The position numbers were made by a program, and so were the translations under genes. Source: Aquabacterium humicola (GTDB lineage Bacteria > Pseudomonadota > Gammaproteobacteria > Burkholderiales > Burkholderiaceae_C). From it: 64,000 nucleotides of DNA. Location: positions 124,001 through 188,000 of the forward strand of contig NZ_JARGNB010000009.1 in the NCBI RefSeq assembly GCF_030167915.1. Reading direction: 5' to 3'. The notes beneath the pieces are model-generated. The model saw only the letters and a list, made by a program, of their open reading frames with translations. It was not told the DNA's origin and made no database searches. Shown piece by piece: positions 28,873 through 36,400 of this stretch. The number at the start of each line of letters is the position of its first letter. The stretch's first letter is position 1.

Positions 28873-29465
28873 GGCAGCCCGTGCCGGTCGTGCAGCGCGT
28901 GGGCCAGCGTCGACAGGTCGACGTATTCCAGGTCGCTGCCGGCCGGCACGCCGCGGGCGAGCCGCGTCACCGACAGGCCGCGCGCCTTCAGCGCCTGCGA
29001 CAGCACATGCGCGGTGGCCTCGCCCTCGGCGCTGAAGCCGGTGGCCAGGATCACCTCCTGCACCACGCCGTCACCCACGCGCTCCAGCAGCGGATGCGCG
29101 CCGATGTCGCGCAGTCCCACGCCGTCCAGCGGCTTCAGCCGCCCCATCAGCACGAAGTACAGGCCGCGGTAACTGCCGGTGCGCTCGAGGGCGGCCAGGT
29201 CGGCCGGTGTCTCGACGACCATCAGCTGGCGCACGTCACGCGCCGGATCGAGGCAGGTGCGGCACACCGGCGCCTCGGTGAAGGTGTGGCAGCGCTGGCA
29301 GTGGCCGATGCCCTCGGCCGCGGCGCGCAACGCGCCGGCCAGGCGCAGGGCCCCTTCGCGGTCGTGCTGCAGCAGGTGGAATGCCATGCGCTGAGCCGAC
29401 TTCACGCCCACGCCGGGCAGGCGGCGCAGCGCGTCGATCAGCGCCTCGAGGCTGGCTTCGCCCAC
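28869..29465 (-). CDS. recR: recombination mediator RecR
   Basis: Works with RecF and RecO to load RecA on gapped DNA. It opens [20 protein letters not shown] with the helix-hairpin-helix, followed by a zinc finger ([16 protein letters not shown]) and a Toprim domain ([14 protein letters not shown]). The GTG at 29465 gives 198 residues, the family length; the longer frame running upstream is repeat DNA, not RecR. It is the last gene of dnaX-ybaB-recR, a conserved order, and is separated from ybaB by 232 bases of repeat carrying its own frame. Confidence 0.94.
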   Translation of the reverse strand: MGEASLEALIDALRRLPGVGVKSAQRMAFHLLQHDREGALRLAGALRAAAEGIGHCQRCHTFTEAPVCRTCLDPARDVRQLMVVETPADLAALERTGSYRGLYFVLMGRLKPLDGVGLRDIGAHPLLERVGDGVVQEVILATGFSAEGEATAHVLSQALKARGLSVTRLARGVPAGSDLEYVDLSTLAHALHDRHGLP

Positions 29466-29469
29466 CGGC

Positions 29470-29697
29470 TCAGCCGCCGCCGGGCCGCCCCAGGGCGGCT
29501 GACGCCCCCTCGGGGGGCAGGAGCGAAGCGACGTGGGGGTCCCAGCCGCCGCCGGGCCGCCCCAAGGCGGCTGAGCCTCGCAGGCCGCGCCGGTCCTTGC
29601 GGACCAGCCGTTCGCCAGGCGAGGACAGTCCGCTGGACTGTCCTCGTCCGGGCTCACCCCCCTCGGGGGGCAGGAGCGAAGCGACGTGGGGGTCCAT
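29470..29697 (-). repeat. two tandem repeat copies (C) in a 75-codon ORF between ybaB and recR
   Basis: The ATG at 29697 abuts the ybaB TGA (TGAATG), and the frame closes 4 bases before the recR GTG. It encodes ASLLPPEG near both its ends and [10 protein letters not shown] twice. The second copy is continuous ([18 protein letters not shown]); the first is split by about 26 codons that contain two hairpins, one with perfect 12-base arms (29620-29631 and 29635-29646). Frame and composition match copies A and E. Confidence 0.6.
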
Positions 29698-30024
29698 TCA
29701 GAACGGGAACTTCATGCCGGGAATCTGCGGCATGCCCGCGGTCAGGCGACCCATCTTCTCCTGCGTCGTCGTCTCGACGCGGCGCACCGCGTCGTTGAAC
29801 GCCGCGGCGACGAGGTCTTCCAGCATGTCCTTGTCGTCGGCCAGCAGGCTCGGATCGATGGTCACGCGCTTGACGTCGTGCTTGCAGGTCATCTGGACCT
29901 TCACCAGTCCCGCGCCGGACTGGCCTTCGACCTCGATCGTCGCCAGCTCTTCCTGCGCCTTGCGCAGGTTGTCCTGCATCGCCTGGGCCTGCTTCATCAG
30001 CCCGGCGAGTTGGTTCTTCATCAT
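29698..30024 (-). CDS. ybaB: nucleoid-associated protein, YbaB/EbfC family
   Basis: A 108-residue dimeric DNA-binding protein. Family features are the N-terminal amphipathic helix ([20 protein letters not shown]), the strand pair around [26 protein letters not shown], and a C-terminal helix ending PGMKFPF. It lies 53 bases after dnaX and before recR, as in most proteobacteria, which suggests a link with replication or repair. Two ATGs (30024, 30021) are adjacent at the start. Confidence 0.95.
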   Translation of the reverse strand: MMKNQLAGLMKQAQAMQDNLRKAQEELATIEVEGQSGAGLVKVQMTCKHDVKRVTIDPSLLADDKDMLEDLVAAAFNDAVRRVETTTQEKMGRLTAGMPQIPGMKFPF

Positions 30025-30077
30025 GGTCGGTGCTTCCTGCGTTCGGTGAAGGGTCGCCGCGTCGCCGGCGCCACGGC

Positions 30078-31922
30078 TCAGGCCGTGGGCGGCTGCTGCG
30101 GCTTGATCGTGCCCGGCACGATGCGGGCGGTACGGAACTGTGCCATCAAGGCGCGCACGGCCGGGTCGTCGCGGATCAGGCGCTCGGCGTCCCGCTGCGC
30201 AGCTTCGCGCTCGGCGATGTCGCGTCGGGCGATCGAATCCACGGCGACGCCGGCCTCGACCTGCAGGCGCAGCGCATGGCCCAGCGCCGGCTCGAGCGCC
30301 GCCTGCAGCTTGTCGCGCAGCGCCGGCGTGCGCAGCGTCTCGCGCTCCACGCGCAGGCGCCAGGTCGCGATGCCGTCGATGATCTCGGTGCCGATCAATT
30401 CGGCCTGGAGGGCGAGCTCCCGCACCAGCGCCGTGATCGCCCCGGCGGCGATCAGCGGCCGCAGCGCGGCGACCCAGCGGTCGCCGAGCGCGGTGGTGCG
30501 CACGACCGTCGGTGCCGGAGGCGAAGGCGCGCGGTGATCCTCGGCCTCGTCCATCGCGGGCTCCGGGACCGCGCCCGCCGCCGCGGAATAGTCCGGCAGG
30601 GGTTCGTCGACCCACGGGGGCGGCTCCGGAGGGGCGACCGGCTTCGAAGCGGCGGGCGCCACCGGCGCGGGCGCGGGCGCGGGCGTGGCCGGAACCGGTG
30701 CGGCGACCGGCGACTTCGGCAGCGGCCTCGCCACCACGGGGCGCGGCGGCGTCGACAGCCGGGCCTCGCGGGGCGTGGCCTGCAGCGGCACGGCGCGCAT
30801 CGGCGTGGGTGCCGGGGCAGGACCGGACGGCGGGAATGCGAGCAGCCGAAGCAGCACCATCGTCAGTGCCGCGTAGTCGTCGGACAGCAGGCTCAGCTCG
30901 GCCCGGCCATGCACGACGATGCTGTACAGCAGCTGCGTCTCGTCGGCCGGCATCTGCGCCGCGAGGGCACGTGCGCCGGCGACGTCGGGATCGTTGTCGT
31001 CGAGCGCCCCGGGCACCGCCTGCTCGACGGCCATCTGCTGCAGCAGCGCGGCCATCTCCTCGAGCGTGCCGGCGGCCGACAAGCCGTGCTGGCGCAGCGC
31101 ATCGACGGTCGCCAGCACCGACGCCCCGTCGCGCGTGGCCAGCGCCTCGACCAGCCGGGCGGCATGGCGGCGGTCGACGCTGCCGAGCATCGTGCGCACG
31201 CCGGCCTCCTCGAGTCGGCCACCGCCATAGGCGATCGCCTGGTCGGTCAGCGACAGCGCGTCGCGCATCGAGCCGCGCGCGGCCCGCGACAGCAGGCGCA
31301 GCGCGCCGGCATCGGCCGGCACGCCCTCGGCCTCGAGCACGGCCTGCAGGTGGCCATGCACGACCTCGGGCGCCATCGGCCGCAGGTTGAACTGCAGGCA
31401 GCGCGACAGCACCGTCGGCAGCATCTTCTCCGGGTCGGTCGTCGCCAGCACGAACTTCAGGTACTCCGGCGGCTCCTCCAGCGTCTTCAGCAGCGCGTTG
31501 AACGCGTCCTTGGTCAGCTGGTGCGCCTCGTCGATCATGAAGACCTTGAAACGGCCGACGCTGGGCTTGTAGGCCGCGCGTTCGATCAGGTCGCGGATCT
31601 CGTCGATGCTGCGGTTCGACGCCGCGTCGAGCTCGATGTAGTCGATGTAGCGGTCGGCATCGATCTCGGTGCAGGCCTGGCACTGGCCGCAGGGCTGCGC
31701 GGTGACGCCGCCCTGCCCGTCGGGGCCGGTGCAGTTCAGGCTCTTCGCGAGGATGCGGCTGACGGTCGTCTTGCCAATGCCGCGGGTGCCGGTGAACAGG
31801 TAGGCATGGTGCAGCCGGCCGGTGGCGAGTGCATTGCCCAGGGCCTGCACGACATGCTCCTGGCCGACCATCTGTTCGAAGCAGCGGGGTCGGTACTTGC
31901 GGGCCAGGACGACGTGGGACAT
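30078..31922 (-). CDS. dnaX: DNA polymerase III subunit gamma/tau
   Basis: Clamp-loader ATPase of the replisome. AAA+ domain: VLARKYRP at the start, Walker [10 protein letters not shown], a zinc module (CTGPDGQGG, then CGQCQAC), [22 protein letters not shown] and the sensor segment [12 protein letters not shown] long Pro/Ala-rich linker (about residues 375-480) leads to a C-terminal tau-like domain. Length is 614 residues. I saw no A-rich slippery heptamer, so the E. coli type of frameshift to gamma is not evident. The ATG at 31922 is chosen because TAGAAT lies 7 bases upstream. Confidence 0.95.
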   Translation of the reverse strand: MSHVVLARKYRPRCFEQMVGQEHVVQALGNALATGRLHHAYLFTGTRGIGKTTVSRILAKSLNCTGPDGQGGVTAQPCGQCQACTEIDADRYIDYIELDAASNRSIDEIRDLIERAAYKPSVGRFKVFMIDEAHQLTKDAFNALLKTLEEPPEYLKFVLATTDPEKMLPTVLSRCLQFNLRPMAPEVVHGHLQAVLEAEGVPADAGALRLLSRAARGSMRDALSLTDQAIAYGGGRLEEAGVRTMLGSVDRRHAARLVEALATRDGASVLATVDALRQHGLSAAGTLEEMAALLQQMAVEQAVPGALDDNDPDVAGARALAAQMPADETQLLYSIVVHGRAELSLLSDDYAALTMVLLRLLAFPPSGPAPAPTPMRAVPLQATPREARLSTPPRPVVARPLPKSPVAAPVPATPAPAPAPVAPAASKPVAPPEPPPWVDEPLPDYSAAAGAVPEPAMDEAEDHRAPSPPAPTVVRTTALGDRWVAALRPLIAAGAITALVRELALQAELIGTEIIDGIATWRLRVERETLRTPALRDKLQAALEPALGHALRLQVEAGVAVDSIARRDIAEREAAQRDAERLIRDDPAVRALMAQFRTARIVPGTIKPQQPPTA

Positions 31923-31929
31923 GCGCTTC

Positions 31930-31935
31930 ATTCTA
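31930..31935 (-). promoter_or_regulatory. -10 box for a leaderless dnaX transcript
   Basis: TAGAAT on the minus strand ends 7 bases before the dnaX ATG at 31922, so the transcript would start at or beside the start codon. The alternative ATG at 31931 lies inside this hexamer. Confidence 0.5.
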
Positions 31936-31980
31936 CGGGCCGGGTCCGCGGCGGCCGGCGGGCGCGCAGGAGGCGTCGCC

Positions 31981-31986
31981 GATAAT
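31981..31986 (+). promoter_or_regulatory. -10 box for a leaderless transcript of the PurM-like gene
   Basis: GATAAT ends 6 bases before the ATG at 31993, placing the transcription start at the start codon. It is back to back with the dnaX promoter. Confidence 0.5.
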
Positions 31987-31992
31987 CGCGCG

Positions 31993-33120
31993 ATGAATGC
32001 GACCCCTTCCGAGACCGGCCAAGGCACGCTCAGCTACGAGCAGGCCGGCGTCAACTACGATCTGATCGACCCGCTGAAGGTCAGCGCCCAGCGGGCCGCG
32101 GCCGCCACCGCGACGCTGCTGTCGCGACACGGCTTCTCCGAAGTCGCCGCGTCGCGCGGCGAATCGGCCTACGTCGTCGACGTCGGCCCGTTCTACATCG
32201 CGTCGATCGTCGAGTGCCTCGGCTCGAAGGCCCTGGTGGCCGACGAGATGGCCGCGCTCACCGGCCGCAGCTGGTACGACGGCATCGCGCAGGACACCAT
32301 CGCGATGGCGGTCAACGACCTGATCACCGTCGGCGCGACGCCGCTGGTCGTGCAGGCCTACTGGGCGGCAGGCGGCTCGGACTGGTTCGGCGATGCCGAG
32401 CGCGCACAGGCGCTGGTCGCGGGCTGGAAACGCGCCTGCGAGGTCTGCGGCGTGGCCTGGGGCGGCGGCGAGACGCCCGCACTGGCCGGCATCGTCGAAG
32501 GGGGCCGCATCGATCTGGCGGCCTCCTGCACCGGGCTGATCAATCCGAAGCAGCGGCTGTCGGTCGGCGAGCGGCTGGCACCCGGCGATGCCATCGTGCT
32601 GCTCGATTCGAGCGGCATCCATGCCAACGGCCTGAGCCTCGCGCGCAAGCTGGTCGAGCGGCTGCCGAACGGCTGGCTGACCGAAGTGGCGCCGGGCCTC
32701 GGCTACGGCGCGGCGCTGCTGGCGCCGACGACGCTGTATTCGCCGGTCACCGAAGCGCTGTGGCAGGCCGGCATCGTTCCGCACTACTGCGCCAACATCA
32801 CCGGCCACGGCTGGCGCAAGCTGCTGCGGCATCCCGGCGCGTTCACCTACCGCATCGACACGCTGCCGCCGGTGCCGCCGGTGCTGTCGTTCATCCAGCG
32901 CGAGGCGAAGCAGGACGACCGCGAGGCCTACAGCACGCTGAACATGGGCGCCGGCTTCGCGCTCTTCGTCGCGGCGGACGACGCGGCACGCTGCGTCGAG
33001 ATCGCGCAGGCGCAAGGCATCGACGCACGCGTCGCGGGCCGGATCGAAGCGGGTCCGAAGCGCCTGCTGATCGAGCCGCTGGGCATCACCTTCGGCGACG
33101 AAGACCTGCAGCTGCGCTAG
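31993..33120 (+). CDS. AIR-synthase-related (PurM-like) protein
   Basis: A 375-residue PurM/PurL-fold ATP-binding enzyme. Shared with PurM are MAVNDLITVGATP, WGGGETPALAGI, SSGIHANGLSLARKL and TLNMGAGFALFVA. The canonical PurM start (YxDAGVDI, then SGTDGVGTK) is replaced by SYEQAGVNYDLID, with KALVADEMAAL where the substrate loop should be. It is therefore a paralogue rather than clearly the purine-pathway enzyme; true PurM probably lies elsewhere. It is divergent from dnaX and followed by the SRP RNA. Cellular role unknown. Confidence 0.8.
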   Translation: MNATPSETGQGTLSYEQAGVNYDLIDPLKVSAQRAAAATATLLSRHGFSEVAASRGESAYVVDVGPFYIASIVECLGSKALVADEMAALTGRSWYDGIAQDTIAMAVNDLITVGATPLVVQAYWAAGGSDWFGDAERAQALVAGWKRACEVCGVAWGGGETPALAGIVEGGRIDLAASCTGLINPKQRLSVGERLAPGDAIVLLDSSGIHANGLSLARKLVERLPNGWLTEVAPGLGYGAALLAPTTLYSPVTEALWQAGIVPHYCANITGHGWRKLLRHPGAFTYRIDTLPPVPPVLSFIQREAKQDDREAYSTLNMGAGFALFVAADDAARCVEIAQAQGIDARVAGRIEAGPKRLLIEPLGITFGDEDLQLR

Positions 33121-33185
33121 CCCGGCGCCGCGCCACGAGAGGCCTGTCCCGCCGGGTGGTCGGGCCGCCTCGCCTACAATCGTTC

Positions 33186-33284
33186 GTGACGGGCCTCCTC
33201 GCATGGAAGCGCGGCCAACCGGGTCAGGTCGGGAACGAAGCAGCCCTAACCGTTGCGACCAGTGCCGAGGGCAAGGCTCGTCAC
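33186..33284 (+). ncRNA. ffs: signal recognition particle RNA (4.5S)
   Basis: The RNA scaffold of SRP that binds Ffh and targets nascent membrane proteins. The conserved apical loop GGTCAGGTCGGGAACGAAGC and the following AGCCC are present. The ends pair (GTGACGGGCCT with AGGCTCGTCAC, one G-U pair), giving a 99-base single hairpin, slightly shorter than the E. coli RNA. A TACAAT at 33175-33180 is placed correctly for a start at about 33186. No T-run terminator follows directly. Confidence 0.93.
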
Positions 33285-33489
33285 CCTCACCAGCGTCAGC
33301 GCACCGTGCCATCCGAGTGCAGCATCGGCGCAACGCTTTGAGCGCGTGGTAACGCGCGGCGACCTCGCGACGTCAACCCGCCCCCACCTGCGACGTTAAG
33401 ATCATGGAGGTAGTGCTGCGCCCCTTCCGTGCATCGAGTTTCGAGCGGGCGTCTTGGCTCTTTCCCTCGAATCCAACCAGGAGTTGCTG

Positions 33490-33885
33490 ATGAAGATGAA
33501 GACTGCTCTCTCGCTGATCGCCACCGTGGCCGCCGCGATGGTCGCCCAAGCCGCCTACGCGCAAGCCGCCTCGTCGCCGAGCCGTGCCGAAGTGAAGGCC
33601 GAGGCCAAGAAGGCCGTCAAGGAAGGCAAGACCGCCGCTGGCGAAGCCACGCCGGGCGCCGCGCCGGCCGCGACCGGCAAGAGCGACAAGGCCCGTGCCG
33701 ACGTGAAGGCCGAGACCAAGGCCGCCGTCAAGGAAGGCAAGACCCCGAAGGCTGGCGAAGCCACCCCGGCCGCTGCCACGGCCACGGGCACGTCCGACAA
33801 GGCCCGCGCCGACGTGAAGGCCGAGACCAAGAAGGCCGTCAAGGAAGGCACCACTCTGCCGGCCGGCGAAGCCACCAAGAAGTGA
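33490..33885 (+). CDS. small secreted Ala/Lys-rich three-repeat protein
   Basis: A 131-residue exported protein. A signal peptide (MKMKTALSLIATVAAAMVAQ, cleavage after AYA) is followed by two and a half copies of a unit of about 37 residues beginning ARADVKAETKKAVKEG, then a Pro/Ala/Gly stretch (AGEATP). The charged part should be helical and the linker flexible. AGGAG lies 8 bases upstream of the ATG. No domain is recognised; DUF4148-like Burkholderiales envelope proteins look similar. It stands alone between ffs and a strong hairpin. Function unknown. Confidence 0.8.
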   Translation: MKMKTALSLIATVAAAMVAQAAYAQAASSPSRAEVKAEAKKAVKEGKTAAGEATPGAAPAATGKSDKARADVKAETKAAVKEGKTPKAGEATPAAATATGTSDKARADVKAETKKAVKEGTTLPAGEATKK

Positions 33886-33913
33886 TTCCGGGTCGGGCAT
33901 CGCCCGACATGCG

Positions 33914-33939
33914 AAACGGCCGCCCTCGGGCGGCCGTTT
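33914..33939. terminator. bidirectional hairpin between the repeat protein and kinase genes
   Basis: Perfect 12-base arms (33914-33925 and 33928-33939) with A3/T3 ends lie between two convergent genes. The T tract is short (TTTGCTCTT), but position and symmetry fit a shared terminator. Confidence 0.75.
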
Positions 33940-33961
33940 GCTCTTGGCGGCCAGCAGGCCG

Positions 33962-36400
33962 TCAGCCGGCCTGCCGGAAGGCCATCACGGCCTGATTGCG
34001 CAGCGTGCGCAGCAGCGCCAGCTCGCGCTCGCCGAGCTCCAGCGCGCCAGGCGCCGCCTTGTCGCCGTAGATCAGTGCGAACGGCGCGTTCTTCATCGAC
34101 ATCGGCAGCAGCACGAAGGATGCGGCATGGACCTGTGTCGGATACCAGGCCGGCAGCCGCTGCGCGATGTGCGGCGCCAGCGCATCGGTGATCAGCGTGT
34201 CGACGTTCTTCAGGCACACCGCTGCGAAGAGATCCGGCGCGACGCTGCGCTTCAGGTCGACGCGGAAGACCTTGGCCACCGCCTCCACCTGGTGGCCGAG
34301 GCCGAAACGGCCGACCATCGTGTCGGTCTTCGGGTCGCGCAGACAGAAGACGACGCGCTGGAACCCCAGGCCGCGGTACATCGTCTCGAGGATCATGCGC
34401 AGCACCTCGTTGAGCTTGAACTGCTCCGAGGCCATGGAGTTCGTGATGTCCTGGATGCCCGCGGCCAGCATCTCGACGACGCGTTCGGGCGCCACGCTGG
34501 CACCCGCCCCCGTGCTCACGACGGCCGCGGCGGCTTTCGCCGGGTCCAGCGGCTGTGTGGCCTGCAACTCGTAGGGTGACAGCGAATCGCCGGCGTCCTT
34601 CGGCGCGCGTTCGGCCGCTGCGGCGGCCGCCGCGGCCACCTTCGACGTGACGGCTTTCGGCAGCTGCAGACCCATCGCCGGCGCCAGCTGCGCCAGGCGC
34701 TGCTGCGCGGCGGTGACCGCTGCCTGCAGTTCCTTCGCACCGATCGCCAGCACCTTGCCGAAACGCTCGCTGATCGCTGCCAGCTTGCCGGCCACCTGGT
34801 CCGGCTCGGCGTTCAGCAACACGTCGGCCGTCTCGTTGGCCGCCGCAGCCAGCCAGCGCAGGCGCTCGGGGCCACGTTCGGCGGCACGGCTCGGCGGGTC
34901 TCCACCGGGGCGATGCATGCAGCGTTGCAGATTGTCCGGCAGGCCCCAGGCGCGCGCGACGCCCAGGCCGAGCTGCTCGAAGCCGATGCCGAGTACACGC
35001 TCGGAGACGCTTTCCGCGGAAGGCCCGGGTCCGTCGGCGCGCCCCGCAGTCGTCTGCAGTTGCTCCCGGATGGTCTGTGCTTCCTCGGGGAAGTAGTACT
35101 CGGTCAGCAGGCGACCGAGGTTGTGGAACATCGCGCCGAGGAAGGCCTCCTCCGCGTCACGGGCCATCGGCGTCAGCTCGGTGGCCAGCTGTCCGGCCAT
35201 CAGCGAACGCAGGAACTCGCCGCGCAGGCGCTGCGCATGGCCCTTGTCCTTCATGTGCTCCAGCAGCACCAGCGACAGCGCCATGTTGCGGATGCCGGCG
35301 AAGCCGACCAGCGCAACCGCGCGCGACACCGTGCTGATCGTGCCGCCGCCCGCGCTGCTGAAGTGCACGGTGTTGACCATGCGCAGCAGCTTGTTGGTCA
35401 ACGCGACGTCCTTCAGGATCTCGTTGGCCAGGCTGTTCAGGTTCTCCTTTTCGGAGGTCGCGATGCGCTGAATGCGCACCACCGAATCGGACAGGGTCGG
35501 GAAGTCGCTTTTGTGGCGCATGCGCCGCAGCAGGAAGTCGAGCGTGCCGCTGGCGTTGGCAGCGGCGGCGGCCGCATCGGCCTGCGGCTGCAGCCAGGCT
35601 TGAAGCGCATCGCGCATCGCGCCCGCGCCGTCGTAGCGCAAGGCCGCATCGCGTGCGAGGGCCCGTTGCACGATCGCCCGCAGACCGTCATCGACCTGCA
35701 CGCTGTCGGGCAGCCGCATGTCTTCGTTGACGATGCGATGGAGCGCGCGGTACGGGTCGCGCTCGCGCAGCATCGGCGTGCCGGTCAGCAGTTCGGCGAA
35801 CAGCATGCCGGATGCGAAGACATCCATCACCGGCGACGGCGGCAGGCCGCGCGCGGCCTCCGGCGACATGTAGCCCGGCGTGCCGACGATGCGGCCGTCG
35901 CCGCTGTCGGCCACCCGCGCCGCGATGCCGAAGTCCATCACCCGCGCGCGCCCCTCGCCGTCGAGCAGGATGTTCGATGGCTTCAGGTCCCGGTGCACGA
36001 TGCCCTGCTCGTGGGCCGTGCGCAGCGCGTCCAGCACGCCGACCATCAATGTCGCGGCTTCGCGCGGCGGCAGCGCACCGTTGCGCTTCAGGCGATCGGC
36101 CAGCGTGCGGCCGCGCACCAGTTCGAATACGAGGTAGGGCTGGCCGGCGTGTTCATCGGCCTCGAAGACCGGCACGATGTTCGGATGCGACAGGCGGCTG
36201 ACCGCACGCGCTTCGTGCAGCCACTGACTGACCGCCAGCGTATCGGCGTCCGGACTCAGCAGCTTCAGCGCGACGTCGCGGTCGAGCCGCTCGTCGTGGG
36301 CAAGCCAGACCGTCGCCTGCGCGCCGCGGCCGAGCTCCTCGCCCAGGCGGAAGCGGCCGATTCGCCGTCCGTCGCGGGCCACCACGGCCGTGCTGTTCAA
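33962..36400 (-). CDS. serine/threonine kinase - HDOD - GAF-type signalling protein
   Basis: An 812-residue protein. The Hanks-type kinase at residues 17-270 has all key residues: glycine loop LGRGAQATV, K46 in VALK, E63, HRDLKPSN (136-143), DFG (156-158) and GTPGYMSPE. An HDOD domain follows at about 290-490 (NEILKDVALTNKLLRMVN; RAVALVGFAGIRNMAL), then a C-terminal GAF-like region (about 645-805). There are no membrane segments. The start TTG at 36400 overlaps the upstream stop (TTGA); GTG at 36385 is an alternative. Likely a cytosolic regulator coupled to the degenerate homologue upstream. Targets unknown. Confidence 0.85.
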   Translation of the reverse strand: MNSTAVVARDGRRIGRFRLGEELGRGAQATVWLAHDERLDRDVALKLLSPDADTLAVSQWLHEARAVSRLSHPNIVPVFEADEHAGQPYLVFELVRGRTLADRLKRNGALPPREAATLMVGVLDALRTAHEQGIVHRDLKPSNILLDGEGRARVMDFGIAARVADSGDGRIVGTPGYMSPEAARGLPPSPVMDVFASGMLFAELLTGTPMLRERDPYRALHRIVNEDMRLPDSVQVDDGLRAIVQRALARDAALRYDGAGAMRDALQAWLQPQADAAAAAANASGTLDFLLRRMRHKSDFPTLSDSVVRIQRIATSEKENLNSLANEILKDVALTNKLLRMVNTVHFSSAGGGTISTVSRAVALVGFAGIRNMALSLVLLEHMKDKGHAQRLRGEFLRSLMAGQLATELTPMARDAEEAFLGAMFHNLGRLLTEYYFPEEAQTIREQLQTTAGRADGPGPSAESVSERVLGIGFEQLGLGVARAWGLPDNLQRCMHRPGGDPPSRAAERGPERLRWLAAAANETADVLLNAEPDQVAGKLAAISERFGKVLAIGAKELQAAVTAAQQRLAQLAPAMGLQLPKAVTSKVAAAAAAAAERAPKDAGDSLSPYELQATQPLDPAKAAAAVVSTGAGASVAPERVVEMLAAGIQDITNSMASEQFKLNEVLRMILETMYRGLGFQRVVFCLRDPKTDTMVGRFGLGHQVEAVAKVFRVDLKRSVAPDLFAAVCLKNVDTLITDALAPHIAQRLPAWYPTQVHAASFVLLPMSMKNAPFALIYGDKAAPGALELGERELALLRTLRNQAVMAFRQAG

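Noticed and set aside
29466-29657. RecR extended to 262 residues
   Set aside because: The added residues are the intergenic repeat in an accidental frame; RecR is about 198 residues from GTG at 29465.
30030-31985. 651-residue plus-strand open frame
   Set aside because: Antisense to dnaX, which has all clamp-loader motifs.
33285-33489. Further RNA gene after ffs
   Set aside because: No conserved fold or terminator was recognised; only a weak TAAGAT element near 33397 that may serve the small secreted protein.
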